DNA of 24,499 bases. Origin: Pseudomonadota bacterium. Its GTDB lineage: Bacteria; Pseudomonadota; Alphaproteobacteria; Acetobacterales; Acetobacteraceae. The stretch spans positions 1 to 24,499 of the forward strand of contig JAKCCP010000060.1 of NCBI GenBank assembly GCA_021841985.1, written 5' to 3'. Under the pieces are notes generated by a model. It made no database searches. It was not told where the DNA came from and saw only the letters and a list, made by a program, of their open reading frames with translations. Position numbers and translations under genes: made by a program. This document shows, one piece after another, positions 1 through 8,870 of this stretch (position 1 is its first letter; each line of letters begins with the position of its first letter).

Positions 1-2115
1 GATGGCACCGTGCTTGCCAACGAGCAGGTGATCGACGGGCGCGGCTGGCGCTCGGGCGCGCTGGTCGAGAAGAAGCGGCTCGCCCAATGGTTCTTCAAAA
101 TCACCCGCTTCGCCCCCGATCTGCTCGAGGCGCTCGGCCAACTCCCGCGCTGGCCGGAGCGCGTGCGCCTGATGCAGGAAAAATGGATCGGCCGCAGCGA
201 GGGCGCGCGGGTGCGTTTCGCGCTCGCCGAGGCAGTGGGCGAGATCGCCGATCTCGAGGTCTATACGACGCGGCCCGATACGCTTTTCGGCATGTCGTTC
301 CTGGCACTGGCGCCCGAGCATCCGCTGGCCGCGGCACTCAGTGCGCGTGACCCCAAGGCGGCGGCCTTCATCGCCGAATGCCGGCGCATGGGCACCAGCG
401 AGGCGCTGATCGAGACCGCCCCGAAGCAGGGCTTCGATACCGGCCTCAGGGTGCGCCATCCGTTCCGCGAGGACGCGACTTTTCCCGTCTGGATCGCCAA
501 TTTCGTGCTGATGGACTACGGCACCGGGGCAATTTTCGGCTGCCCCGCGCATGATCAGCGCGATCTCGATTTCGCGCGGAAATACGGCCTGCCGGTAACG
601 CCAGTCGTGCTGCCGCCGGGGGCGGAGAAGGCGGATTTCGTGATCGCCGATCAGGCCTATGACGGGCCGGGCGTGGTGATCAATTCGGGCTTCCTCGATG
701 GTCTTTCGGAGGCCGCGGCGAAAGACGCGGCGATCGCCGAACTGGCCCGCCGCGGTCGCGGCGAGGGCGTGGTGAACTGGCGGCTGCGCGACTGGGGGGT
801 GAGCCGCCAGCGCTATTGGGGCTGCCCGATCCCGATCATCCATTGCCAAGCCTGCGGCGTGGTGCCGGTGCCCGAAGCCGATCTGCCGGTCAAACTGCCC
901 GAGGACGTGAGTTTCGAAAAACCCGGCAACCCGCTTGATCATCATCCCACCTGGAAGCACGTCGTCTGTCCCACCTGCGGGCGGCCGGCGCGGCGCGAGA
1001 CCGACACGTTCGATACTTTCGTCGATAGCTCCTGGTATTTTGCCCGCTTCTGTAGCCCCGGCGCGGCGCGCCCGGTCGATCGCGCCGCCGCCGATCACTG
1101 GCTGCCGGTCGATCAGTATATCGGCGGCATCGAGCACGCGATTTTGCACCTGCTCTATGCCCGCTTCTTCACCCGCGCCATGCGCGCAACCGGCCATCTC
1201 GGCATCGCCGAACCCTTCGCCGGGCTGTTCACCCAGGGCATGGTGACGCATGAGAGCTATAAATCCGCCGCCGGCGCCTGGCTCTATCCGAGCGAGGTCG
1301 AGAAGCTGCCCGAGGGTGGCGCGCGCCACCGCGAGACCGGCGAGGCGGTGATCGTCGGGCGGATCGAGGCGATGTCGAAATCGCGGCGCAACACCGTCGA
1401 TCCTGGCGCCATCATCGCCCGCTTTGGTGCCGATACCGCGCGCTGGTTCATCCTTTCGGACAACCCGCCCGAGCGTGACATGGAGTGGACCGAGGCCGGC
1501 GTGCAGGGCGCGTGGCGCTTCATCCAGCGGCTTGATCGCCTGGTCGAGGCCATCGCCGCGGGCACGGCGGATGCGCCGATGCCGGGTGCTTTCTCCGCAT
1601 CCGCCCGGGCGCTTCGCCAGGCGAGCCATCGGGCGGTTGCGGCGGTGACCGAGGCTCTGGAAAATTTCGCCTTTAACGTGGCGGTCGCCCGTGTGCACGA
1701 ACTCGCCAACGCCCTCGCCGAGGCTGAGACTGCAGCCGGCATGGCGGGCGGCGACGATCTCGCCTGGGCGCGGCGCGAGGCGGCGTTCCTGCTCTGCCGC
1801 CTGATCGCGCCGATGATGCCGCATCTCGCCGAGACCCTGCACGAAAAGCTGGCTCCCGAGGCGGCAGCCCTGATCGCCGAACAGCCCTGGCCGGTGGCCG
1901 AGCCGGCGCTGCTCGCGCGTGAGCAGGTGACGATCGCGGTGCAGGTTCTAGGCAAGCTCCGCGGCACCGTCACGCTGCCGCCGGGCAGCCGCGAGGACGC
2001 GGTGGCGGCGGCAGCGCGGGCCGAGCCCAACATCGCGAAAGCTCTTGCCGGGGCGCGCGTCGTGAAGCAGATTTTCGTCCCCGACCGGATCATCAACTTC
2101 GTCATCGCGAGGTGA
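1..2115 (+). CDS. leuS: Leucyl-tRNA synthetase, 5'-truncated by window edge
   Basis: Class Ia aminoacyl-tRNA synthetase that charges tRNA-Leu in the cytoplasm. The frame is open from base 1, so the N-terminal part with the HIGH motif (roughly 150-170 residues, judged from a usual length near 870) lies outside the window; 704 residues are visible. The CP1 editing domain shows TTRPDT at about 265-282 and the [15 protein letters not shown] stretch at about 520-567, with the Asp expected for hydrolysis of mischarged tRNA. Two Cys pairs (HCQAC and CPTC) flank the zinc-binding insertion before [14 protein letters not shown]. The KMSKS loop at 1369-1383 reads AMSKS, so the first Lys is Ala; the second, catalytically important Lys is kept. 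The anticodon-binding and C-terminal domains appear complete. lptE starts 3 bases after the stop, as in many alphaproteobacteria, so the genes are probably co-transcribed. Identification is secure. Confidence 0.97.
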   Translation, partial: DGTVLANEQVIDGRGWRSGALVEKKRLAQWFFKITRFAPDLLEALGQLPRWPERVRLMQEKWIGRSEGARVRFALAEAVGEIADLEVYTTRPDTLFGMSFLALAPEHPLAAALSARDPKAAAFIAECRRMGTSEALIETAPKQGFDTGLRVRHPFREDATFPVWIANFVLMDYGTGAIFGCPAHDQRDLDFARKYGLPVTPVVLPPGAEKADFVIADQAYDGPGVVINSGFLDGLSEAAAKDAAIAELARRGRGEGVVNWRLRDWGVSRQRYWGCPIPIIHCQACGVVPVPEADLPVKLPEDVSFEKPGNPLDHHPTWKHVVCPTCGRPARRETDTFDTFVDSSWYFARFCSPGAARPVDRAAADHWLPVDQYIGGIEHAILHLLYARFFTRAMRATGHLGIAEPFAGLFTQGMVTHESYKSAAGAWLYPSEVEKLPEGGARHRETGEAVIVGRIEAMSKSRRNTVDPGAIIARFGADTARWFILSDNPPERDMEWTEAGVQGAWRFIQRLDRLVEAIAAGTADAPMPGAFSASARALRQASHRAVAAVTEALENFAFNVAVARVHELANALAEAETAAGMAGGDDLAWARREAAFLLCRLIAPMMPHLAETLHEKLAPEAAALIAEQPWPVAEPALLAREQVTIAVQVLGKLRGTVTLPPGSREDAVAAAARAEPNIAKALAGARVVKQIFVPDRIINFVIAR

Positions 2116-2118
2116 CCG

Positions 2119-2682
2119 ATGCGTGAGGCGCTTATCTCGCCGCCCTTTCTCGCCCGCCGGGCGTTCCTGCTGCTCGGCGGCGGGGCCATCTTGCAGGGCT
2201 GCGGCTTCTCGCCGATGTACGCGACCGCCTCCGACAGCGGCATCAACCCGGAGATGGCCGATCTCGCCGCCATCACGGTCGGCGCGATCCCGGATCGCCC
2301 AGGACAGGAATTGCGCGAGGCGCTGCAGGAGCGCTTCCAGCTGGGCGGCGTCGGCGTCGCACGGCGCTACGATCTCGACGTGATCTACGCTTTCAGCGAG
2401 CAGGGCATCGGCATCCAGCCGGACACCTCGGTCACCTATCAACGGGTGATCGGCACCGCCAACTGGACACTGCGTAGCCAGGATCCGCACCATACCACGC
2501 TCACCACCGGCAAGGCCCGCGCCATCGACGGCTTCAACTTCATCGACCAGCAATTTTTCGATGCCACGCTGGAGGACGAGAAGGTCCACGCGCGCATCGC
2601 CATCCAGATCGCCGATCAGATCACCCTCCAGCTCGCCAGCTATTTCAAGCGTCACCCCGCCAAGCCCGACGGCGTTTCGTGA
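2119..2682 (+). CDS. lptE: LPS-assembly lipoprotein LptE
   Basis: Outer-membrane lipoprotein that plugs and assists the LptD translocon inserting lipopolysaccharide. It has 187 residues. The N-terminus carries RR followed by a hydrophobic stretch and the lipobox LQGC with the lipidated Cys at residue 28, followed by GFSPMY, the usual start of mature alphaproteobacterial LptE (CGFxPxY). The paired arginines (13-14) give the signal a Tat-like look, although Sec export is normal for this family. The body resembles the LptE fold (an alpha/beta domain ending in a helix that contains QIADQITLQLASYF). It lies between leuS and holA, a conserved alphaproteobacterial arrangement. The start ATG is 3 bases after the leuS stop, and its stop overlaps the holA GTG by 4 bases (GTGA), which implies translational coupling. 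The assignment rests on lipobox, size and synteny together. Confidence 0.9.
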   Translation: MREALISPPFLARRAFLLLGGGAILQGCGFSPMYATASDSGINPEMADLAAITVGAIPDRPGQELREALQERFQLGGVGVARRYDLDVIYAFSEQGIGIQPDTSVTYQRVIGTANWTLRSQDPHHTTLTTGKARAIDGFNFIDQQFFDATLEDEKVHARIAIQIADQITLQLASYFKRHPAKPDGVS

Positions 2683-3701
2683 AGCTCGACGCCCGCGCCG
2701 CCGCCGCCGCCCTCGGCAATCCCGCGCCCTGGCGCGCCGTGCTGTTGCATGGCTCCGACGCCGGCCTCATCCGCGCGCGTGGTGCCATGCTGGCGCGCGC
2801 CGTGCTGGGTGCGCTCGACGATCCGTTTCGTCTGGCTGAGTTCGATCGCGAGGGCTTCGCGCGCATCCCCGAGGAGATGGCGTCCCTGGCGCTCACCGGC
2901 GGGCGGCGCGTGGTGCGCGTGCGCGATGCCGATGACCGCGCCACCCAGGCCGTCCAGACGGCGCTCGACGGCCCCGGCGAGGGGTTGCTGGTGCTGGAAG
3001 CCGGCGAATTGCCGCCGCGCTCGCGCCTGCGCGCGCTGATCGAGCGCGCCAAGAGCGCCGCCGCGATCGGCTGCTATCCCGAGGAAGGCCGCGCGCTCGG
3101 CGAGACGATCCGCGCGAGCCTTGCCGCCCATCGTGTGACGATCCGCGCCGAAGCGCTGGAGTGGCTCACCACCCAGCTTGGCGCCGATCGGCTGGCGAGC
3201 GAGCAGGAGCTGGAAAAACTCGCCCTCTATGTCGGCCCCGGCGGCACCGTCGATCTGCCTGACGCCATGGCCTGCACCGGCGATCTCGCCGGCTTGTCGC
3301 TCGATGACGCGCTGTTCGCCGCGACCGCCGGGCGCATCGCTCTGGCCGAGCGCGCGTTGGAAACGGCGCTGGCCGAAGGGGCGGCGGCGATCGGCATTTT
3401 ACGCGCCGCCATTCTGCATCTTCAGCGCCTGCACCGGGTGCGCGCGGCGATCGCCGAGGGGGTTGCCGAGACGGAGGCGATCCGGCACCTTCGCCCGCCG
3501 CTTTTTGCCCGGCGCCAGGGCGCCTTCAGCGCGGCGCTCCGTCTCTGGCCCGAGCCCGCGCTCGCCGGCGCGCTGGCCACGCTGTTCGAGACCGAGCTGG
3601 CCTGCAAGCAGACCGGCGCGCCAGCGGAAACCCTCTGCCGCAACGCGATCTCCGCCCTCGCCCGTCGCGCCGCGCGGCGCCAGGAGCGTGACGTTCGGTA
3701 A
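2679..3701 (+). CDS. holA: DNA polymerase III subunit delta
   Basis: Clamp-loader delta subunit, which opens the beta sliding clamp during DNA replication. It has 340 residues, the usual family length. The N-terminal AAA+-like domain starts with a nucleotide-fold strand (AVLLHGSD) without a functional Walker A, as expected for delta. The middle contains LGADRLASEQELEKLALY, the conserved LxxDxxxxxxELEKLxLY-type segment, and the C-terminal helical collar domain includes ILRAAILHLQRLHRV. The GTG start lies inside the lptE stop (4-base overlap), making it the third gene of a leuS-lptE-holA unit. Immediately after the TAA stop is the three-hairpin repeat at 3703-3821, which may serve as the terminator. 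Confidence is high from synteny plus motif pattern. Confidence 0.93.
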   Translation: MKLDARAAAAALGNPAPWRAVLLHGSDAGLIRARGAMLARAVLGALDDPFRLAEFDREGFARIPEEMASLALTGGRRVVRVRDADDRATQAVQTALDGPGEGLLVLEAGELPPRSRLRALIERAKSAAAIGCYPEEGRALGETIRASLAAHRVTIRAEALEWLTTQLGADRLASEQELEKLALYVGPGGTVDLPDAMACTGDLAGLSLDDALFAATAGRIALAERALETALAEGAAAIGILRAAILHLQRLHRVRAAIAEGVAETEAIRHLRPPLFARRQGAFSAALRLWPEPALAGALATLFETELACKQTGAPAETLCRNAISALARRAARRQERDVR

Positions 3702-3702
3702 A

Positions 3703-3821
3703 TAAGGCCAGGGGCTCTGCCCCTGGACCCCGCTGGGGCCAGCTTCCCCAGACCCGCATCCCGGAAAGGATTGCAAAGGCTCCGCCTTTGCTGGGGTCCA
3801 GGGGTGAAACCCCTGGCCTTA
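3703..3821. repeat. Three-hairpin REP-like element with 29-nt terminal inverted repeats
   Basis: The left arm (3703-3731) and right arm (3793-3821) are inverted copies of the same 29-nt unit, TAAGGCCAGGGG-5 nt-CCCCTGGACCCC, differing only in the 5-nt loop (CTCTG versus TTTCA when read in the same direction). Each arm alone folds as a perfect 7-bp stem (CCAGGGG/CCCCTGG; 3708-3726 and 3798-3816). Between them are CTGGGG/CCCCAG (3733-3751) and GCAAAGGC/GCCTTTGC (3773-3791). It separates the convergent genes holA and the FkbM-GT90 gene, and the outermost bases of the right arm (TTA, 3819-3821) form the TAA stop of the latter. A role as bidirectional terminator or as a REP/BIME-like dispersed element is inferred. 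A shorter degenerate arm occurs at 12952-12972. Confidence 0.88.
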
Positions 3822-5771
3822 AGATGAATTTTCCTCGCCGCGCGGGGCAAATCCCGCGAAGGGATTGTGTGGGATCCAGGCGGCGAGCCGGGTGATGGCC
3901 TCCTCGATCGCGGCGTCGAAGGACTGGGCGAGCGCGAAGTGCCGCCCGGCGGCGCCGATCGCGCGGGCGCGGTCGTCGTGGGCGAGAACCCAGGCGGCGG
4001 CTTCCTCGAGATCGGAAAGATCAGCCGCGACCGGCACGTAATGCTCCCATGGCGTGAGCGCGTCGTAATACCATTGCCGATAGCGCAGCGGCGAGCCGAC
4101 CAGGAGGACGCAGGAACCGGTGAGCAGGCCGCAGAAGGCGGCGTCCCAGGCATTGCAATTACCATCCGCCACGATCACCCCCTTGTGACGCATGAATTCG
4201 ACGCGGGGGACATAGGGGCGCAAAAACCCGGCGCGCTCGATCCGCGCGACGAGGTGGGGCTCCTCGATCTGCACGATCCTGGTGAGGCCGACATCGAACA
4301 TGTCGGGCCGCGCGGCGCTCCTGGCGCGAGCGCAGAGGGCGAGGCGTTGCAGCCAGGCGAAATCATCCGCCGCATCCTCGCCCGGCGGATCGAACAGACG
4401 GTGTCCGGTGCTAGAGCCGCGCCAGAAGACCTGCGTGAGGCGCTGTTCCCAGGGAATGAAGTCCTCGCGGAATTGTTGCCGCGTTGCCTCGTAGCCGCGC
4501 GATTCAAAAAATTCCGGGTCAGGAATGAGGCAGCCGCCGGGCGTATTGTTGGAAAAATTCATGCTCGGAAAATTGCCGCGATCGCCGAGTTCGCAGAGAA
4601 AGGTGCCACGTATCATCGGATTGCGCCGCAACACGCGATCGAGAAGAAACACCACGCCGGCACAGCGACGCGCCATTCCGCCAAGCGGATAGATGCCGCG
4701 CCACTCCTGGTGGAGGAAGAGCCGCACGCGGTTTTCCTCGATGCTCACCAGGCACAACTCGCCATGATTGACCCGCAAATCCGCCATCAGGTCGGCAAAT
4801 TCGAACGACACCACGACACGCGCATGGCTCCGCGCGAGATAGCGCGCGAGGATTTCATTCAGGCGCGCGGCAACGGCGGTGTGATCGGCGTCGGCGAAAA
4901 CGTCTCCAAGCGCCATCATCGATTGGATAAACTCGTCGAGCGACGCTTCTGACTCGTTAAAGCCGGCGGTGTTTGCGGACACGATCTGGCTATCCTTCGC
5001 CCCGCCGAATTTAATCTCGGCAGGCCGTATCGGCGTAAATATCTTTTGCGGGCGCATCACCAAATCGGTAATGCATCCATGGGATATTATATTATCGTGG
5101 ACCAATGCATGCGGATTGGCCGGACGAGTACCGTCACGGTATTCGATATCAAAAGATTTGAAAAGCGCCTCGGCAAAGAACAGTGGATTGAAACTTTGTA
5201 GCAAGAGCGTCCAGGAGTTAAATTCCAGAAATATAATCGGCCTCCATCTATCGATGATATTTGATGCACCGGATAATACGTTCGGCTCGTATCCTTCAAC
5301 GTCAATTTTTATAAGATCAATCCTGATACCATTTAAATTTTCCATGCAATAGTCGTCCAGAGTTATAATTGGAATTGAACGAGACAAATCGTTTTCCGCA
5401 ACGATAGCCCATGGCCCTGTTCCAAGCATCTTGATAGAGCCAGTTGTATTGCCAACCGCGGCATGGACAACGGAACAGTTGTCCATTTCATTGTCTCGGA
5501 CGTTTTTCCTGAGAAGATCCGCATTTGACGGCAGTGGCTCGAACGCGAAGACCTTATGGGCCGGACAGCTAGCCGCGACAGCTATGGCTGTCGCGCCAAT
5601 ATTGGCGCCAACATCAAGATACGTCGATCCCGGAGAAAGGCCCTTGGCAAGTTGGACGAGTCGGTCATTTGACCAATCTGTTCCAGCGACTGACTTGACG
5701 TATTCGTGCTGATCACTCGTCAAAATCAAATTGCGACCATCTAGACAAAAATGTTCGGTCATCATTTCCAT
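3819..5771 (-). CDS. FkbM-family methyltransferase fused to GT90 (CAP10-like) glycosyltransferase
   Basis: Two-domain protein of 650 residues. Residues about 1-240 are an FkbM-type SAM methyltransferase: motif I YLDVGANIGA (51-60), FAFEPLPSN (75-83) and LIKIDVEGYEPNVL (153-166) are all typical. Residues about 290-635 resemble glycosyltransferase family 90 / LPS-modifying CAP10 proteins, with VFWRGSSTG (448-456), a DGN block (536-538) and YYDALTPWEHYVPV (568-581). Together they suggest O-methylation and sugar transfer on a surface glycan; the substrate is unknown. The ATG at 5769-5771 is preceded by AAGGA at 8-base spacing, which favours it over two nearby ATGs. Base composition changes inside the gene: I counted 38% G+C in 5221-5280 and 43% in 5041-5100, versus 70% in 3841-3900. 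The methyltransferase half therefore looks acquired. The stop codon lies in the end of the adjoining repeat. Confidence 0.85.
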   Translation of the reverse strand: MEMMTEHFCLDGRNLILTSDQHEYVKSVAGTDWSNDRLVQLAKGLSPGSTYLDVGANIGATAIAVAASCPAHKVFAFEPLPSNADLLRKNVRDNEMDNCSVVHAAVGNTTGSIKMLGTGPWAIVAENDLSRSIPIITLDDYCMENLNGIRIDLIKIDVEGYEPNVLSGASNIIDRWRPIIFLEFNSWTLLLQSFNPLFFAEALFKSFDIEYRDGTRPANPHALVHDNIISHGCITDLVMRPQKIFTPIRPAEIKFGGAKDSQIVSANTAGFNESEASLDEFIQSMMALGDVFADADHTAVAARLNEILARYLARSHARVVVSFEFADLMADLRVNHGELCLVSIEENRVRLFLHQEWRGIYPLGGMARRCAGVVFLLDRVLRRNPMIRGTFLCELGDRGNFPSMNFSNNTPGGCLIPDPEFFESRGYEATRQQFREDFIPWEQRLTQVFWRGSSTGHRLFDPPGEDAADDFAWLQRLALCARARSAARPDMFDVGLTRIVQIEEPHLVARIERAGFLRPYVPRVEFMRHKGVIVADGNCNAWDAAFCGLLTGSCVLLVGSPLRYRQWYYDALTPWEHYVPVAADLSDLEEAAAWVLAHDDRARAIGAAGRHFALAQSFDAAIEEAITRLAAWIPHNPFAGFAPRGEENSS

Positions 5772-5941
5772 TTTAGGCGTCCTTGGCCATTCTGGGAGAT
5801 GTAGTGGAAATCGTCGTGGGGTGGCTGCAAGTGATCAGATTTATTGCGTCCCGGCGCGCAGCCTGTCGGGGCGGACGTGACAGCCGCGTCACCTGGGGGC
5901 ATTTGAAAAAGTCGCGGCAACCTTGCGCCCATGCGGTCATT
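5772..5941. other. Intergenic region between MFS stop and FkbM-GT90 start
   Basis: A 170-base gap downstream of the leftward MFS gene and upstream of the leftward FkbM-GT90 gene. It should hold the MFS terminator and/or a promoter for the fusion gene. A short inverted repeat GTGAC-6 nt-GTCAC lies around 5877-5892. The RBS AAGGA for the downstream gene sits 8 bases before its ATG. No clear -35/-10 pair or open reading frame was recognised. Confidence 0.4.
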
Positions 5942-7171
5942 TCACCGATCATCTGAGACGAGTGGCGCGGCGGGCGTGATCGCGCGGATTATCAGGGCGG
6001 CGGCGAGATAGGTCAGGGCGGCGAACAGGAAGGGCGCACCGGGGAAGAAAATCACCGCATCCCCCCGGGTGCAGGCGGAGAACAGCGCCGCTCCCACGAG
6101 GGGGGCGAAAATTGCCGTAAAACTTTGCAGCGCCGCCAGCACGCCCTGCGCCTCGCCCTGGCGGTCGGCGCCGGATTGCGCCGAGAACAGGGCGCGGATC
6201 GCCGGCGTGTTGATGGCGCCAAGGGCCGAGACCACGACGCCAACATACATCATCCAGCCGGCGAAGGCGAAGGCGAAGACGCTCTGCGCCAGTGCCGCGA
6301 GCAGGCAGCCGAGCAGAGCCACCCGGATCTCGCCGAGCCCGCCGATCAGCCGGCGGATGAGCAAGCCCTGCACCAGCGCCTGCGACAGCCCGGCCGCCGC
6401 CAGCGCCGCGCCGTTCTCGGTGGTGTGCCAGCCGAAGCGAAGCGCGGTCGAAAGCACAAAGGCGCTTTGCAGGGCGCCGAGGCCAAACCAGGTGCAGCTC
6501 CAGGCCAGGCCGAGGCGGCGCGCGCAGCGGTTGCCGGCAAGGCTCGCCAGGGCGCCGAGCGGGTTGGCGCGGCGCCAGCAAAACGCCCGCCGCCGCTCCG
6601 GCGGCAGCGATTCGGGCAGCACCAGAAAGCCATAGAGCGCGTTGCACAGCGATAATGCGGCGGCGACCAGGAAAGGCAGACGCAGCCAGATCGCGCCGAG
6701 CATGCCGCCCATCGCCGGGCCGAGGATGAAGCCCAGGCCGAACATCGCCCCCACGAGGCCGAATTGCTGGCCGCGCCGCTCGGGCGGCGTGACATCGGCG
6801 ATATAGGCGGTGGTCGCCGAGATATTCCCCGTCGTCACCCCGGCCAGGAGACGCGCCACGAACAGCCAGGCGAGCGAGGGGCTGGCGGCGAGGATGAGAT
6901 AGTCGAGGCCCAGACCGAGAACCGAGAGCAGCATCACCGGGCGGCGCCCGAAGCGATCCGAAAGCCCGCCCAGCACCGGGGCGAAAACGAACTGCATGGC
7001 GGAAAAACTGGCGGCGAGAATACCCACCCAGAAGGCGGCGTGGCTGGCATCGCCGCCCATGAACTGCAACACCAGTTGCGGCACGATCGGGATGATCAGG
7101 CCGATGCCGAGCGCATCGATCGCCAGCAGCGCCAGCGCGAACCCGACCGCGGGCTTGCGCGCTGGCGTCAC
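5942..7171 (-). CDS. MFS drug/multidrug transporter, TetA-like (DHA1)
   Basis: Proton-driven inner-membrane exporter of the major facilitator superfamily, 409 residues with about 12 hydrophobic segments. Helix 1 carries the TetA-type sequence [18 protein letters not shown] (about 17-34). Motif [12 protein letters not shown], lies at about 68-78, followed by [21 protein letters not shown], characteristic of tetracycline-class exporters, and a motif C-like G-rich helix ([10 protein letters not shown]). The GTG start at 7169-7171 overlaps the mutY TGA (7168-7170) as GTGA. Longer frames extend into mutY but add only Arg-rich sequence, so the GTG is preferred. Translational coupling to mutY suggests one transcript. 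Homology to TetA is at family level; tetracycline need not be the substrate. The next gene is separated by 170 bases. Confidence 0.87.
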   Translation of the reverse strand: MTPARKPAVGFALALLAIDALGIGLIIPIVPQLVLQFMGGDASHAAFWVGILAASFSAMQFVFAPVLGGLSDRFGRRPVMLLSVLGLGLDYLILAASPSLAWLFVARLLAGVTTGNISATTAYIADVTPPERRGQQFGLVGAMFGLGFILGPAMGGMLGAIWLRLPFLVAAALSLCNALYGFLVLPESLPPERRRAFCWRRANPLGALASLAGNRCARRLGLAWSCTWFGLGALQSAFVLSTALRFGWHTTENGAALAAAGLSQALVQGLLIRRLIGGLGEIRVALLGCLLAALAQSVFAFAFAGWMMYVGVVVSALGAINTPAIRALFSAQSGADRQGEAQGVLAALQSFTAIFAPLVGAALFSACTRGDAVIFFPGAPFLFAALTYLAAALIIRAITPAAPLVSDDR

Positions 7172-8367
7172 GCCGCCCGCCAGGCGGCGGCGCGCGCGGC
7201 GGCGCGGACGCATTTGCGCATCACCGAAGGCAAGGCCTCGGCATCGACGGCGGCAAGCGGGCGAAGAAAGCCCGGCGCCGTGATGCACTCGACGCGGGCG
7301 GCGTGCACCTCGAGGGTGAGGGCAAAATGGGTAAAAACATGCCGCACCGCGCCGGCGGCGCGCCAATCCGCGGCCATTGGCGCGAGCGCCAGCGCCTCGG
7401 CGGGCGAATATGGCGCCGCGCGCCACGGCGTGCCGGGCAACTCGACCATGCCGCCGAGCAGACCGTTGCGGGGACGGTGGCGGAGCAATACCTGATCGGC
7501 CGCATCAACGAGCCAGAATTGTGCCCCGAAACGCTCCGGCCGCGGCGGTTTGGCGGACTTCCGCGGCAGCTCGGCGGCCAATCCGGCGGCTAGGCCGCGA
7601 CAATTCCCAGCCAGCGGACAGAGCGCGCAATCCGGCCGCCCCGGCATGCAGACCCCGGCGCCAAGATCGAACAGCGCCTGCACCGCGTCCCCTGGGCGGG
7701 CACGGAACGCGGCATCGCGGGCGAGGGCCGCGGCGCGCGCCAGGATCGCCGCCCGAGCGCCGGGCAAGGGATCGGCGATGGCGAAATGGCGCGCCAGCAC
7801 GCGCAGGACATTGCCGTCGACCGGCAAGGAAGCTGCCCCGAAAGCGATCGCTCCGATGGCGGCGGCGGTATAGGGACCGATGCCCGGCAAGGCGCGCAGC
7901 CCCGCCAGGTCGCGCGGAAAACCCCCGCGAGCGGCGACGGCGCGGGCGGCGGCCACGAGGTTGCGGGCGCGGGCGTAGTAGCCGAGCCCGGCCCAGAGCG
8001 CGAGCACATCTTCTTCCGCCGCCGCGGCGAGGGCGTTAATGTCAGGGAAGCGTTGGGTAAAGCGGTGAAAATAGGGTATCACCGTGGCAACCGTGGTCTG
8101 CTGTAGCATGATCTCGCTGAGCCAGACCCGATAAGGATCGGCCGTCTCGCCGGGTGTCGCCCGCCAGGGGAGAGCACGGCGATGGCGGTCATACCAGGCG
8201 AGCAGATCGGGCCACGCCAGCAGATCAGGCCAGGAAGAGAGTTCGCGGATGAGCGGATTACCCAGGGAGGGGGCGGAGAAGGCGGCGGGCAAGGAAGGAA
8301 TGGCGCGCACGCCCAAGGATATGCCGCCCGCGGCGATGCAGGACAAGCCGGAGGCGCCGCGCAGCAT
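7168..8367 (-). CDS. mutY: Adenine DNA glycosylase MutY
   Basis: Base-excision repair enzyme that removes adenine mispaired with 8-oxoguanine. Numbered from the ATG at 8367 it shows the catalytic Glu85 in SEIMLQQTTV, the helix-hairpin-helix LPGIGPYTAAA (160-170), the catalytic Asp184 in VDGNVLRVLAR, and the [4Fe-4S] ligands C240-x6-C247-x2-C250-x5-C256. A NUDIX-like C-terminal domain follows (QFWLVDAADQVLLRHRP onward) for 8-oxoG recognition. The start is uncertain: the only upstream ATG (8367) would overlap the divergent dciA gene by about 68 bases and add an unusual 40-residue leader. GTG at 8308-8310 or TTG at 8290-8292 are alternatives closer to family length. The N-terminus contains a tandem WPDLLA duplication. 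The stop overlaps the MFS start by 4 bases. Confidence 0.94.
   Translation of the reverse strand: MLRGASGLSCIAAGGISLGVRAIPSLPAAFSAPSLGNPLIRELSSWPDLLAWPDLLAWYDRHRRALPWRATPGETADPYRVWLSEIMLQQTTVATVIPYFHRFTQRFPDINALAAAAEEDVLALWAGLGYYARARNLVAAARAVAARGGFPRDLAGLRALPGIGPYTAAAIGAIAFGAASLPVDGNVLRVLARHFAIADPLPGARAAILARAAALARDAAFRARPGDAVQALFDLGAGVCMPGRPDCALCPLAGNCRGLAAGLAAELPRKSAKPPRPERFGAQFWLVDAADQVLLRHRPRNGLLGGMVELPGTPWRAAPYSPAEALALAPMAADWRAAGAVRHVFTHFALTLEVHAARVECITAPGFLRPLAAVDAEALPSVMRKCVRAAARAAAWRAA
8197..8232 (-). repeat. 18-bp tandem duplication in mutY 5' end
   Basis: Two adjacent 18-base units (8215-8232 then 8197-8214 in the coding direction), TGGCCTGATCTGCTGGCG and TGGCCCGATCTGCTCGCC, identical at 15 of 18 positions. 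They encode WPDLLA twice, directly before WYDRHRRALPW. All three differences are at third codon positions and silent. Confidence 0.9.
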
Positions 8368-8809
8368 CTACGGCCCGCGCCCGCTCGGCGCCCTCCTCGC
8401 GCCGCTGCTGCGCCCGACGTTTCGCAAGCGCGCCCCGGCGACGGCGCAAATCCTCGCCGATTGGCCGAGCATCGTCGGCCCCCGCCTCGCCGAGGTCACC
8501 ACCCCGCGCCGGCTTGCCGCCGGCACCCTGACGCTGGCCTGCGCCGGGCCGGTGGCGCTGGAATTGCAGCACATGGCGGGCGCGCTGGCCGAACGGATCA
8601 ACACCCATCTTGGCCGCCGAGCGGTCGAGCGGCTGCGCTTCGTGCAGGATCTGCTGGCACCGATGGCCTGCCCCCCGCCCCGCCCGCCGCCCGACCCCAC
8701 GGTCGCCGCTCGCCTTGCCGCCCGCCTCGCCGATTTCCCCCATGCCGAACTGCGCAATGCCCTCGACGCGCTCGGCCGCGCCGTCTATGCCGCTGGGCGG
8801 CGCCGATGA
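8300..8809 (+). CDS. dciA: DUF721 / DciA-family replicative helicase-loading protein
   Basis: DciA (DUF721) proteins interact with the replicative helicase DnaB and serve as helicase operators or loaders in bacteria that lack DnaC/DnaI. The predicted protein has 169 residues. The conserved family core is visible: LADWPSIVGPRLAEVTTPRRL, then GTLTLACAGPVALELQHMAGALAERIN, then RAVERLRFVQ. The tail is Pro-rich and low complexity. ATG 8300 is chosen because a purine-rich AAGGAAGGA lies directly upstream and the reading begins MARTPKD, followed by the expected IYGPRPL block. An in-frame ATG at 8249 and later ones at 8321 and 8336 are possible. The gene is divergent from mutY with overlapping 5' ends and lies upstream of the DsbA-like gene and smc, a layout I associate with alphaproteobacterial DciA. 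The role is family knowledge; no motif alone proves it. Confidence 0.82.
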   Translation: MARTPKDMPPAAMQDKPEAPRSIYGPRPLGALLAPLLRPTFRKRAPATAQILADWPSIVGPRLAEVTTPRRLAAGTLTLACAGPVALELQHMAGALAERINTHLGRRAVERLRFVQDLLAPMACPPPRPPPDPTVAARLAARLADFPHAELRNALDALGRAVYAAGRRR

Positions 8810-8870
8810 TTTTTTCCGTGCCGCCAGGCCGCTTTCGCGATATACCAGCTTTCAAGATATAGAGGTGAAA

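Noticed and set aside
3867..4952. 361-residue plus-strand frame opposite the GT90 half
   Set aside because: It shows no family features, while the minus strand matches GT90 motifs; it is an antisense shadow of high-GC coding DNA.
5942..7426. 494-residue version of the MFS transporter
   Set aside because: The added 85 residues overlap mutY and are Arg-rich without membrane character. GTG 7171, overlapping the mutY stop, fits TetA-type length.
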